From assembly GCA_017525605.1 (NCBI GenBank), contig JAFXSM010000018.1:36330-100329 (forward strand): a stretch of DNA of 64,000 nucleotides, read 5' to 3'. The notes below the pieces were generated by a model. The model ran no database searches, had not been told where the DNA came from, and saw only the letters and a list, made by a program, of their open reading frames with translations. Origin of the DNA: Treponema sp. (GTDB taxonomy: Bacteria; Spirochaetota; Spirochaetia; Treponematales; Treponemataceae). Both the position numbers and the translations under genes were made by a program. Of the stretch, positions 17,861 through 26,770 are shown one piece after another; position 1 is the first letter of the stretch, and every line of letters begins with the position of its first letter.

Positions 17861-17886
17861 TACCGAAAAATGTTGGTATATATCAA
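17861..17886 (+). promoter_or_regulatory. Leader hairpin and palindrome, second copy
   Basis: TACCGA (17861-17866), loop AAAATG, TTGGTA (17873-17878), with one G-T pair. It overlaps TTGGTATATATCAA (17873-17886). It matches 15667-15692 at nearly every position. Confidence 0.55.
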
Positions 17887-17930
17887 AAAATATGAATGTA
17901 TGGATTTTTCCGTATTAAAGGGGGATTGCC

Positions 17931-19097
17931 ATGAAGAAAATCAATGGAAGCAGTGCCGTTCTTCGCATTGTTGCCGCATTTTTGCTTGCTCCTACAGTGC
18001 TGCTCGGCTGCGAGCTGGAGCTTGACGATAAGGACAGCCGCTCTGTTGTTGCCGGTTTCAATGCCACGGATTTGACGATTTCGGGGCAGGCGACAAGCTT
18101 TGAGGTGAATCATGAATTTTCGTTCGGCGACGGAGCTGTGATTACGGCGACGTTCAGCGACGAAAGCACCAAGACACTTTCAGCAAGCGACGTTTCCGTT
18201 TCGTTTTTCAGCGAGACTGACAAATCGTATTTCACAGATTTCACAAACGCAAAGGCGAACGACACTGTTGTCGTCAGCATCAGATACAAGAGCGGCAGCG
18301 TGACTTGCGAGTGCCAGTACGAGGTTAATATTACGAATGCCGTCAAGTCGATTGAGATAAAGTCGGTTGACAAGTCGTATATCTACAATCCGGGAGCTTT
18401 GGATTTTGCCGCCGACAATGCAATTGTCGATGCCTTTTCTTATAAAGTTACGGCGACTTACGAAGACGGAGCGACGAACGATAATTTTGCCGCAAACTGT
18501 ACTTTTGCTGCTAAGTCTGACAAATCAGGCGTAATAGCAACATATAATGACATTACTGCTGAATACAGTTTCGAGAATGTCAAAAATGCAGTTTCTGCAT
18601 TCACCGTTGCTTCTGGCACTTCAATCGGAGAAAGCGACTGCTCTACTTCATGGATTCCGTCCGAAAATGCAGAGATTCCTGTCGGAAAGACTCTCGTCGC
18701 AAAATTCCACAACAAGGGAAGCGGTGCAAAGCAATGGAACAACTTCCTCGTGGAATTCTTCATTGCCGGTGGTTCTGGAATGACGCTTCGCGCCGACAAC
18801 TTCGGCTGGGATTATGCAGGCGAGGGAACGGCAAGCACTGATATCGCCTATGAGGGAATAACTAAGACAACGACAGTTACGGATTGGGATGCATGGAATG
18901 CATTGGTAAAAGATTCTGACGTTGTTGTTACGGCAGAGAACGACGGCGACAAGCTCACGATTACATGCACGAGCACTACGGCAGGACTTGAGGACTGGGA
19001 GCAGAAATATGAGATTCCGTTCCTCACAGACACTGCAAAGACTGGACCGATAAATCTTCATTTCAATGTTGACGGCTCATATCTCGTATTCGACTAA
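17931..19097 (+). CDS. Surface lipoprotein of the first lipoprotein/barrel pair
   Basis: 388 residues with a signal peptide and lipobox VLLGC (lipidated Cys27). An Ig-like domain (about 40-130, GDGAVITATFSDESTKTLSA) is followed by a second one and by a Trp-containing beta-sandwich at the C-terminus (GAKQWNNFLVEFFI, then MTLRADNFGWDYAG). The last part resembles a carbohydrate-binding module and has counterparts in the lipoproteins at 15787 and 20531. The gene lies 33 bases before an outer-membrane barrel gene. I infer that it captures arabinan or its oligosaccharides at the surface for the barrel, a job comparable to SusD although unrelated in sequence. Confidence 0.8.
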   Translation: MKKINGSSAVLRIVAAFLLAPTVLLGCELELDDKDSRSVVAGFNATDLTISGQATSFEVNHEFSFGDGAVITATFSDESTKTLSASDVSVSFFSETDKSYFTDFTNAKANDTVVVSIRYKSGSVTCECQYEVNITNAVKSIEIKSVDKSYIYNPGALDFAADNAIVDAFSYKVTATYEDGATNDNFAANCTFAAKSDKSGVIATYNDITAEYSFENVKNAVSAFTVASGTSIGESDCSTSWIPSENAEIPVGKTLVAKFHNKGSGAKQWNNFLVEFFIAGGSGMTLRADNFGWDYAGEGTASTDIAYEGITKTTTVTDWDAWNALVKDSDVVVTAENDGDKLTITCTSTTAGLEDWEQKYEIPFLTDTAKTGPINLHFNVDGSYLVFD

Positions 19098-19130
19098 TCA
19101 CCAACATACAAAAAAGGAGAAAAAAGAATT

Positions 19131-20510
19131 ATGAAAATAAACAAGCTGATTCTTGGCGCGGCGGCTCTTGCCATGGGCGGCGGAGCTTTCGCTCAGTCTG
19201 TTGCGTTCCATGCTGGCATTGACTACACGGCATGGGGATTCGCACGCTCTTCATACAACGACGACGGAAGCGCGACGCACACGAACCCTTCGGCAGGCTA
19301 CGACCCGGACGGAAACATGACCGTGGATGTGGCAGTCCGTGCCGCGTCTTTCGAATTCAACCTCGGCCTTTATTTCAACGCCGACGGCGGCGACGAGGAA
19401 TTCATCGATTTCTCTGACGGCGGAAAGGGAACTCCGTTCTACAAAGGCAACATGAAAATCGGCCTTTTCAACGACCAATTGAGCATCTACACGGGAAAAT
19501 TCCACGACTTCAACGGCGGATACATCGCGGACGGCTCTGTTCTCGGCGGACAGTACATCACGAATCTTGCGGACAAAGATTACGGCGCGTACCTCACGGG
19601 ACTCGAATTCTCCCCTGCGTTTTTGAGCGGGCTTAAGCTCTTCGCAGGCTTCCCGATTCTTCCGATACGCGGAAACGGAATTCAGGCGAACGAGGAATAC
19701 AACCAGTGGAAGCACCTCGGAAAGAAAATCAAGCTTGCCGCAAGCTATGCTCTTCCTGTCGAAGGTCTCGACTGCACTCTGAATCTCGGCTTCCGTCCGG
19801 GCACTTACTACGACGGAGTTGACAACGGCGGGACGATGGACACGTTCACGGAGACATTCACGAAGAGCGCGTTCGGCGAGGCTTACATTCAGGGAGTCCT
19901 TCCGAATTTCCTCGAATTGATGAACCTTGTCGTAAGCTACGATATGCGCTACAGGGACTCAAGCTATGTGGACATCAGGAACGAGACGAAAGAGAAAACT
20001 GCGTTTGCCCACATGATTGGCGTTTCTGCCGAGATGACATTCGAGGATTTGATGGTTCTCGGAGTTGAGGACAGATTCTACTATGCCGGAAACGATTACG
20101 TCCACTCGGACGAGAAATTCATCTACGACATCCTTGCGGCGAATGCCGAGCATTCAGTTGCAGGAACACCAATCAGCGTCGGTCTCGGGCTTGCCGGAAT
20201 CCTTGCCGCGGACGCAAACGGAACTGCATTCGCTGACGATGACGGAACAGGCAAGGTCAACAACGACACATACAGCTCTTCAACTTCGATTTCCCTCACA
20301 GTCAACGACATGGCGACCGCGAATCTCCTTGCTGGCGGGGACGCGACGACGTATCTTGGGTTCTATACAAAGCCTTACTTCAAGTACAGCTTCTCGAACG
20401 GCTCTCTCATAGTTGCCGCTGAATTCGCTTACTCCAAGGCATTCACGGACGACGTTTCGAACAACTGTTTCAGCTACAGAATCCCGGTCGGAATCAAATT
20501 CGAATTCTAA
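19131..20510 (+). CDS. Outer-membrane beta-barrel, first of two paralogues
   Basis: 459 residues with a signal peptide ending GGGAFAQ. The mature protein is a succession of amphipathic strands with alternating aromatic residues and ends in a C-terminal Phe (IPVGIKFEF), the usual outer-membrane assembly signal. The segment VLGGQYITNLADKDYGAYLT and the later GFPILPI recur in the protein at 21127 (VLGGQKIEGLAGRAMG, GFPIAPF), which shows that the two are paralogues. There is no TonB box and no plug domain, so it is a porin-like channel rather than a SusC-type transporter. It follows a glycan-binding lipoprotein gene and precedes another; passage of arabino-oligosaccharides is inferred. Confidence 0.8.
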   Translation: MKINKLILGAAALAMGGGAFAQSVAFHAGIDYTAWGFARSSYNDDGSATHTNPSAGYDPDGNMTVDVAVRAASFEFNLGLYFNADGGDEEFIDFSDGGKGTPFYKGNMKIGLFNDQLSIYTGKFHDFNGGYIADGSVLGGQYITNLADKDYGAYLTGLEFSPAFLSGLKLFAGFPILPIRGNGIQANEEYNQWKHLGKKIKLAASYALPVEGLDCTLNLGFRPGTYYDGVDNGGTMDTFTETFTKSAFGEAYIQGVLPNFLELMNLVVSYDMRYRDSSYVDIRNETKEKTAFAHMIGVSAEMTFEDLMVLGVEDRFYYAGNDYVHSDEKFIYDILAANAEHSVAGTPISVGLGLAGILAADANGTAFADDDGTGKVNNDTYSSSTSISLTVNDMATANLLAGGDATTYLGFYTKPYFKYSFSNGSLIVAAEFAYSKAFTDDVSNNCFSYRIPVGIKFEF

Positions 20511-20530
20511 GAGCACAGGAGGCATGAGTG

Positions 20531-21127
20531 ATGAAAAAACTGAAAACTATCTGCTCTGCCATCGTAGCCTTGAGTGTGCTTGCTTTGGCAGGCTGTGACT
20601 TAGAATTGCCCGACAGCGCGAAAGTCTTGTACAACGAATCCGTCACATACGACACGGGAGTTGCCAGTGCGGAGGATTGGGGGGACGGGCTTGTCGTTGG
20701 TTTTTCTCCGATGTACGGCACTTTCTCGTATACGATGTATAACGGCGACACTGTAAAAGTCGAGGAGTCCACTGTGACTGGAGCGAATGCGTGGTGGACA
20801 GACAGAGTTGATTCTTCTTCCGTGGACATTGCGGACGGAGACACAATGACTGTCGAGCTTAAATGCACGGAAGGCGATACTGTCGCATTCTGTATGCACG
20901 TCCACAACGACACCGGCTGGTGGTGGTACAACCCTGGCGACGGGAATTTCTGGGGCGATGAATCGCTGAATGCGACTTACACCAAAAACTACACGATGAG
21001 CGGCACACGGACGCTGAAAGCAGGTGTTCCTTTCACATTCACAATCACACGGAACGGCAAAAACCTTACTTGGAGCATGAAGAGCATCGCAGGCTCAGGT
21101 TCGGATGAAGCGGAGGAGGAAGACTGA
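20531..21127 (+). CDS. Small surface lipoprotein of the second lipoprotein/barrel pair
   Basis: 198 residues, starting at the ATG 8 bases behind AGGAGG. The lipobox is ALAGC (Cys21). The rest is one beta-sandwich with a cluster of aromatic residues (MHVHNDTGWWWYNPGDGNFW, then GKNLTWSMKSI) that would suit stacking on sugar rings. The acidic tail EAEEED is probably disordered. It lies 20 bases behind the first barrel gene, and its stop overlaps the start of the second barrel gene (TGATG), so this lipoprotein and the second barrel are translationally coupled. Confidence 0.78.
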   Translation: MKKLKTICSAIVALSVLALAGCDLELPDSAKVLYNESVTYDTGVASAEDWGDGLVVGFSPMYGTFSYTMYNGDTVKVEESTVTGANAWWTDRVDSSSVDIADGDTMTVELKCTEGDTVAFCMHVHNDTGWWWYNPGDGNFWGDESLNATYTKNYTMSGTRTLKAGVPFTFTITRNGKNLTWSMKSIAGSGSDEAEEED

Positions 21128-22557
21128 TGAAATTACGGAAATCTTTGATTGGTGCCGCCGCTTTGACGCTTGGCTCGGCACTTTTCGCGCAGGAGATTCG
21201 CATTGGCGGCTATGTCGATTACACGAGCACGCTTGCAACTCAGGTCGTGCACAACTTTGCGGATGAGACAAGCTGGGACGCGTCGGAAGTTGCGGCGGAA
21301 TTCGGCCCAGTGCAGAACGGTATCCACTTCCTGAACCTTGACGCGACGGCTTTGAATGTCGATTTCCACACGAACGTATGGATTGGTTCGGGTGGCGGAG
21401 CTTGGTACGCGGACGTTCCTCAGTACATTGACCGCTCGTCATACAACGGAAGCAACGCATTCAGCCTGGACGGTGACGATGCCTCGACCCCAATCGGGCA
21501 GATGTGGGTTTGCACCCATTTCTTCGACGACCAGCTCAGGTTCTACACCGGAAACTTTGCCTCAAACGGCTGGAGCGCAGGCTACATTTTCGGGGGATAT
21601 GTTCTCGGCGGACAAAAGATAGAAGGCCTTGCAGGACGCGCTATGGGATCTGATGCCGCATTTTCTGGAATCGAAATTCTTCCGCGGAAAATTACGGGGC
21701 TCAAGGCGATTGTCGGTTTCCCTATCGCTCCGTTCGTTGACAGCTACGAGAAATTCAACGATTGGGGACATTTCATAAAGAGCGTGAAATTCATAGCGCA
21801 GTACAAATGGCTTTTGTACAACCGCACATTCAATGCTGGAATCCGACCTAACACATTCATGACGAACGGTGACGGATACGCATTCAGCGGTGACTATACG
21901 AAAAGCCTTTTCGGAGAAGCATTCCTTCAGGTCGATATGCCGAGTTTGGTCTACGGAATCATGATGAATGCAAGCTATGACATCAGGTGGAGAAAAGCCG
22001 AGGAGAGCGGACTCAACCTGCGTTCTGGCAAGGACTGGTCCTATACGACATTCGCTCACATTGCCCAGTTCTCTTCAAAATTCACAAGTCTTGTTGAAGG
22101 CTGGACATTCAGCTTGGAAGACAGGTTCGCTTATTACCAGCCGCATTACATTTCAATCAACGAAATGGCTGTCTACAATGTGTTCGGAGTCAGCGGAGAG
22201 CATCCGATTGCGGGAACGTCTTACGCATTCGGCTTCAACACGCAGTTCATGTACGGACAGGACGCGAACGGAACTGCGAACGGCTATAACAAGCCGACGT
22301 ACTTCGATGCGTACTGCTCCGACCTGATTACTTTCGACGCGAACTTCATGGGGCTTGACGGCGAGGAGAACCACGCGCCGGAAACAGGAGCTTCTGGTCG
22401 GTATTTCTCAGTTTACGGCTATCCGTATATGCAGAAGAATTTTGCGAACGGCTACGCAAGGCTTGGAATCGAGCTTCAGTACAAGCATCTTGAAACAAGC
22501 AACACCCTTGAGGCGTTTTCATGGCGCGTTCCGCTCACGCTCACATTCTGGTGGTGA
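21127..22557 (+). CDS. Outer-membrane beta-barrel, second paralogue
   Basis: 476 residues with a signal peptide ending ALFAQ. Strand pattern and central segment match the barrel at 19131 (GGQKIEGLAG, GLKAIVGFPIAPF). It ends in RVPLTLTFWW, with aromatic C-terminal residues expected for barrel assembly. The start overlaps the stop of the small lipoprotein gene by one base. As with its paralogue, no plug or TonB box is visible. A role as outer-membrane channel for arabinan fragments is inferred from the operon only. Confidence 0.8.
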   Translation: MKLRKSLIGAAALTLGSALFAQEIRIGGYVDYTSTLATQVVHNFADETSWDASEVAAEFGPVQNGIHFLNLDATALNVDFHTNVWIGSGGGAWYADVPQYIDRSSYNGSNAFSLDGDDASTPIGQMWVCTHFFDDQLRFYTGNFASNGWSAGYIFGGYVLGGQKIEGLAGRAMGSDAAFSGIEILPRKITGLKAIVGFPIAPFVDSYEKFNDWGHFIKSVKFIAQYKWLLYNRTFNAGIRPNTFMTNGDGYAFSGDYTKSLFGEAFLQVDMPSLVYGIMMNASYDIRWRKAEESGLNLRSGKDWSYTTFAHIAQFSSKFTSLVEGWTFSLEDRFAYYQPHYISINEMAVYNVFGVSGEHPIAGTSYAFGFNTQFMYGQDANGTANGYNKPTYFDAYCSDLITFDANFMGLDGEENHAPETGASGRYFSVYGYPYMQKNFANGYARLGIELQYKHLETSNTLEAFSWRVPLTLTFWW

Positions 22558-22610
22558 TTCAATCTGCGGTTTGTAAAAAAAGCGGTTTAAAAAACGGTTT
22601 TGGAGGATTT

Positions 22611-23384
22611 ATGAAAAAGATTACGAAAATGATATCTGGTTGTGCGGCATTGCTTGCTTCTGCACTTGCTTTCACCGGCTGCGGCTCGACTTCTTCCGTA
22701 GCTTCCGAGGGCGGGAAATTCACGATTACGGAAGGATGCGGAGTGGTCGGTTATTACACTTTCGAAGATGAAATCGACGAGAGCATGGAAATCAAAGACC
22801 ACTCAGGAAACGATATCTCGGTTTTCACTGCGGCACTCGACGGCTCGGAGAAAGACGACGGCTATCAGGGCGACGGTCTTCTCTTCAACGGAAACGACGA
22901 GTACATCACTCTTGACCCGTCAGTCCTTGACGGCGACGGATTCACATTTGCGGCATGGCTTAATCCGCAGTCGTGGAAGGCTTGGGCACGCGTCCTCGAC
23001 ATCGGAAACCAGAAAGAAGATTTGTGGATTGGAATGGACTGGGCGACGAAAATGCTCCGAATGGACGTAATCGGGGCGGCCGGAAGCGTCTCGGTTCTCT
23101 CTCCGCTCCCTCCGGTCGATGAGTGGACGCACATAGCTGCTTCGATTGACGGCGGAGTCGCGAAACTCTACGTCAACGGAAAGCTCACCCAGAGAATTCC
23201 ATGCAGGATAAAGCCTTCTCATCTTGCCGCGAACGTTCAGGGAATTTATGTCGGAGCTTCGAACTGGCCTGACCCGCTTTTCAACGGCGTGATGGACAAT
23301 GTCCTCGTTGCGAACCGCGCATTGAGTGGAAGCGAGATTGCTGCGATTTACAAGGGAGTAGTCCCGTTTGACGAGGCGGAATAG
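22611..23384 (+). CDS. LamG-domain lipoprotein
   Basis: 257 residues from the ATG at 22611 behind GGAGG; an in-frame start at 22521 would lie inside the barrel gene and lacks a ribosome site. The lipobox is FTGC (about residue 25). Residues about 45-250 form a LamG/concanavalin-like lectin domain (GVVGYYTFEDEI, DGFTFAAWLNPQSW, EWTHIAASIDGGVAKLYVNG, LFNGVMDNVLVANRALSGSE), a pattern typical of LamG_3 domains attached to arabinofuranosidases. Here it stands alone, so it probably binds sugar at the surface. The next gene, a GH43 enzyme, starts 4 bases after its stop. Confidence 0.83.
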   Translation: MKKITKMISGCAALLASALAFTGCGSTSSVASEGGKFTITEGCGVVGYYTFEDEIDESMEIKDHSGNDISVFTAALDGSEKDDGYQGDGLLFNGNDEYITLDPSVLDGDGFTFAAWLNPQSWKAWARVLDIGNQKEDLWIGMDWATKMLRMDVIGAAGSVSVLSPLPPVDEWTHIAASIDGGVAKLYVNGKLTQRIPCRIKPSHLAANVQGIYVGASNWPDPLFNGVMDNVLVANRALSGSEIAAIYKGVVPFDEAE

Positions 23385-23387
23385 CTT

Positions 23388-24332
23388 ATGAACATAACTG
23401 ACATCACGGAAGAGGACGAAAAGACACCGCTTATCAGGCAGCGCGCCGACCCTTTCGTCTATCTTCATTCGGACGGATATTATTACTTCACGGCAAGCAC
23501 CCCCGAGTACGACAGGATCGAGCTTCGGCGTGCATGGAGCGTGAAGGGGCTTTCTGATGCCGAGCCATTCGTAATCTGGCGGAAACACTCCGACGGGCCG
23601 ATGAGCTACCACATCTGGGCACCTGAGCTGCATTTCATCAGCGGCAAATGGTACATCTATTTCGCCGCGGGCAGGGCGGAGGACCCGTGGTGGATTCGCA
23701 CATGGGTTCTTGAGAATCCGTCTTCAGACCCGTTTTCGGGGACTTGGGAAGAGAAAGGAATGCTAGAAAGCGAGTGGGACAGCTTCATGCTCGACTGCAC
23801 AGTTTTCGAGCACAAAGGGGAGCATTACGCGGTGTGGGCGCAGAAACGCAAGGAGCGCGAGGAAAATTCCGCACTCTACATCGCAAAAATGGAAAGCCCG
23901 ATCAAGCTTTCGCTTCCGCAGACGCTGCTCTCCGTTCCCGAATACGACTGGGAATGCAGGGGCTTCCGCGTGAACGAGGGGGCTGCCGTCCTGAAGCGCA
24001 ACGGAAAAATCTTCGTCACATACAGCGCGAGCGCGACCGACGCGACGTACTGCATGGGGCTTCTTACGGCAGATGAGGATTCAAACCTTCTCGATCCGAA
24101 ATCCTGGGCGAAAAGAAAGAATCCTGTTCTGGTGACGGACGAGAAAAAGGGAATATTCGGTCCCGGGCACAACAGCTTCACCACGAGCCGCGACGGAAAA
24201 GAAGACTACCTTATTTACCACGCCCGGCCGTATGCCGAAGTTGACCTTGCGTTCGCCCTTTACGACCCGAACAGGCATACATGGGTGAAGAAAATCAGAT
24301 ACGATTCGGACGGAAGTCCGTTGTTCATGTAA
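23388..24332 (+). CDS. Cytoplasmic GH43 arabinofuranosidase (GH43_26-like)
   Basis: 314 residues, no signal peptide. The propeller carries Asp21 (RADPFVYLHSDGYYYFTAS), Asp136 (MLDCTVFEH) and Glu197 (RVNEGAAVL). RQRADPxV...YYYFTASxPEYDRIxLRR and IWAPELHF are characteristic of GH43 subfamily 26, which contains exo-alpha-1,5-L-arabinofuranosidases. It would release arabinose from imported arabino-oligosaccharides. Its start follows the LamG lipoprotein stop by 3 bases, so the two are probably co-translated despite acting in different compartments. Confidence 0.88.
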   Translation: MNITDITEEDEKTPLIRQRADPFVYLHSDGYYYFTASTPEYDRIELRRAWSVKGLSDAEPFVIWRKHSDGPMSYHIWAPELHFISGKWYIYFAAGRAEDPWWIRTWVLENPSSDPFSGTWEEKGMLESEWDSFMLDCTVFEHKGEHYAVWAQKRKEREENSALYIAKMESPIKLSLPQTLLSVPEYDWECRGFRVNEGAAVLKRNGKIFVTYSASATDATYCMGLLTADEDSNLLDPKSWAKRKNPVLVTDEKKGIFGPGHNSFTTSRDGKEDYLIYHARPYAEVDLAFALYDPNRHTWVKKIRYDSDGSPLFM

Positions 24333-24352
24333 AAAAACGAGGAGATGTTTTT

Positions 24353-26566
24353 ATGAAAAAAATATTTTCGATTATTACATCGTTGCTCCTTTCAAGTTTC
24401 GTAATTTCTTGCGGGGTTGACTCAGGGTCAGGGGAAGCGGAGCTTGAAGGAATAAAAATAGATTCTTCTGGCGCGAAGACATATTTTTATTCGGGCGATA
24501 CTTTCACTGCTTCCGGCCTTGTAGTTAGGACGAGCTACACGGACGGCTCGACCAAAAAAGTCGCCTTGAAAAACTGCTCGTTCTCTATGGACAGCCAGTC
24601 TGTCACTCTAGGCTCTACCGTGTTTTCAGACGAGCAGAAGGGAACACACTCTGTGACGGTCTCATACAAAGGCTATTCTCAGAATTATTCGATATATGTT
24701 GTGGATTCCTCAAAATACGCGGAGAACACACCAACATTCCTTGACAATTACGTTTCGATTGCATCCTGGAGCAACAGGGACAAGTGGAACCTTTCGAACA
24801 CGCACGACCCGACTGTGTTCAAATGGACAGACGGCTATTATTACATGTTCGGAACTGATGCAAGCTACGGAAACGCACATGACAGCGCGACTACCGGAAA
24901 GCATTTTTTCGGAAAGAGAAGCGTTGACCTTGTGAACTGGGAATATGTGAACGGCGTTATGGACGAGGCACCTGACTGGGTTGTCACGAAGCTCAATGAA
25001 TTCCGTTCGGCACAGGGGCTTTCCTCAATTGCGAAAAGCGATATCTCGTTCGGGTTCTGGGCACCATGCGCAAGGGTCGTTTCCGTGAACGGAACTAAAA
25101 AAGTCCGAATGTATTATTCAATCGTTGTTGACAACTACATCGGGAACGGAAAATCCGCGACAGACACAGCGAACTTCGACAATACTTGGAGCGAGAGGGC
25201 ATTCATCGGCGTGACCGAATCGACGAATCCTTCTGGCGGACCTTCTGCGTGGGAAGACAAGGGATTCGTGGTCTGCTCTTCTTCCGACAAAGGCAAGGAC
25301 GGATACTCACGCTCAAGCCTTACAGATTACGACGCGTATTTCTACTTCAATGCAATCGACCCATCATATTTTATTGATGACGACGAAACGCATTGGCTCG
25401 TTTACGGAAGCTGGCACTCAGGATTCGCCCTTGTCAGAATCAATCCCTCAACCGGAAAAGTTGCCGCTGTTGATGGGACTGATTATTTGAGCGGAAATGT
25501 CACCGGCGACTTTGAGATGGGCTATCCATGGTCGCCGAACGGAACTAGCGATGACAAGAAACCGGAGGAGCTGATTTCTCAGGGATATGGAACTCGGATT
25601 TTCAAGAAAGCGGACAAGCACGGCAACGAAAGCCGATGGCAGCCGACTGAAGGACCTGAGCTTGTGAAGTACGACGGCAAATATTGGCTCTTCTTCGCGA
25701 ATCTCGGTCTTGACGTTCCGTACCACACCCGTGTTGTTTGTGCCGACAGCGTCACTGGACCTTACAAGACAATAAGCGGCGGCGATGTCCTCAGCGAAAA
25801 CATCACCGGAATGTATCCTCTCGTAACCCACCCGTACAAATTCCTTGACGAAGAGCCTGCTTCCGACGGTTACGGCTCTTGCTACGGCTGGGTCGGAATA
25901 AGCCACTGCGCGATTTTTGACGACGGTGCCGGAAACTATTTCTACATGAGCCAGCAGCGTCTTCCAAAAGGTGTCACAGGGCTTGGAGACAATTCGAATG
26001 CGCTTATGATGGGTGGTGTCCGCCGCATTATATGGAGTCCTACTGGTTCTTCCGTAAATGACAAATGGCCGATGGTTCTTCCTGAACGCTATGGCGGTCT
26101 TCCTGCAAACTACAATCCTGACGAGAATGCTGCAGACGGGAAGATTGCCGCCAGCGAAATTACTGGAGCATGGCAGCATATCAACCTCAGCTATGACGCG
26201 ACGGAAAAAGGAAATATGGACGAGGCAGTTTCTCTTTCGTTCGAGTCAGAGTCTGAAGGCAGCAGTTCGGGCACGATAAAAGATTCTGAAAATGCTGCGT
26301 GGGGAACTTGGTCTTTCGATGCGGAATCTCAGACGATGACAATCACCCAGTCTGGAAAAAGCGCAGTCACTGTCTCCCTTGCCCGCGAGCTTGACTGGGA
26401 GAAAGTTCCCCGTGTCCCGACAATCGTTTACACGGGAGCGAACAACGCCAACACGAACGGCTACACCTATTGGGGAAAGAAAGGCGAGGCGACTTCTGCC
26501 ACAATCACGGTGTCAAGAAGCGGCAATGTTTACACGATTTCGGCAACAGATTTGGGAGCGGTTTAA
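24353..26566 (+). CDS. Lipid-anchored GH43 endo-arabinanase with N-terminal Big_3 domain
   Basis: 737 residues from the ATG at 24353 behind GAGGAG. The lipobox FVISC lipidates Cys20. A Big_3-type Ig-like domain (about 33-117, FTASGLVVRTSYTDGSTKKV) links the anchor to a large GH43 propeller with Asp152 (NTHDPTVFKW), Asp336 (NAIDPSYFI) and Glu433 (PTEGPELVKY). The C-terminal 130 residues resemble the GH43_C lipocalin-like domain (GAWQHINLSYDATEKG, then YTYWGKKGEATSA). It probably sits on the cell surface and starts backbone cleavage of arabinan, complementing the secreted arabinanase at 6951. It is the last gene before a strong terminator. Confidence 0.9.
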   Translation: MKKIFSIITSLLLSSFVISCGVDSGSGEAELEGIKIDSSGAKTYFYSGDTFTASGLVVRTSYTDGSTKKVALKNCSFSMDSQSVTLGSTVFSDEQKGTHSVTVSYKGYSQNYSIYVVDSSKYAENTPTFLDNYVSIASWSNRDKWNLSNTHDPTVFKWTDGYYYMFGTDASYGNAHDSATTGKHFFGKRSVDLVNWEYVNGVMDEAPDWVVTKLNEFRSAQGLSSIAKSDISFGFWAPCARVVSVNGTKKVRMYYSIVVDNYIGNGKSATDTANFDNTWSERAFIGVTESTNPSGGPSAWEDKGFVVCSSSDKGKDGYSRSSLTDYDAYFYFNAIDPSYFIDDDETHWLVYGSWHSGFALVRINPSTGKVAAVDGTDYLSGNVTGDFEMGYPWSPNGTSDDKKPEELISQGYGTRIFKKADKHGNESRWQPTEGPELVKYDGKYWLFFANLGLDVPYHTRVVCADSVTGPYKTISGGDVLSENITGMYPLVTHPYKFLDEEPASDGYGSCYGWVGISHCAIFDDGAGNYFYMSQQRLPKGVTGLGDNSNALMMGGVRRIIWSPTGSSVNDKWPMVLPERYGGLPANYNPDENAADGKIAASEITGAWQHINLSYDATEKGNMDEAVSLSFESESEGSSSGTIKDSENAAWGTWSFDAESQTMTITQSGKSAVTVSLARELDWEKVPRVPTIVYTGANNANTNGYTYWGKKGEATSATITVSRSGNVYTISATDLGAV

Positions 26567-26647
26567 CCGGCATTCAGCCGCTTTCGGATTTGACATAAAA
26601 AATGGGGGAAGAATACTAACACACTGACCTCCAAACCTCCTTTTTTT

Positions 26648-26681
26648 GCCCGGCAGTTATCTCCGTTCTGCCGGGCTTTTT
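26648..26681 (+). terminator. Strong terminator closing the arabinan operon
   Basis: GCCCGGCAG (26648-26656) and CTGCCGGGC (26668-26676), perfect 9-bp stem, 11-nt loop, followed by TTTTT. Confidence 0.93.
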
Positions 26682-26725
26682 GTTCACTTTTGAAAATAAA
26701 GTTTTAGAATATGTTCATTTTTATG

Positions 26726-26734
26726 TGGTATAAT
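26726..26734 (+). promoter_or_regulatory. Extended -10 promoter of the three-component sensor operon
   Basis: TGG followed by the consensus TATAAT (26729-26734), 36 bases before the binding-protein start. No convincing -35, as is usual with an extended -10. No regulon palindrome is visible here, so the sensor genes may be expressed constitutively. Confidence 0.65.
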
Positions 26735-26770
26735 CTTTGCACTTAAAAAAGTCACAGAAAGCTGCAAAAA

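Noticed and set aside
17931..22557. Assignment of the lipoprotein/barrel genes as true SusD/SusC
   Set aside because: No plug domain, no TonB box and no tetratricopeptide-like SusD features; only the arrangement is similar.
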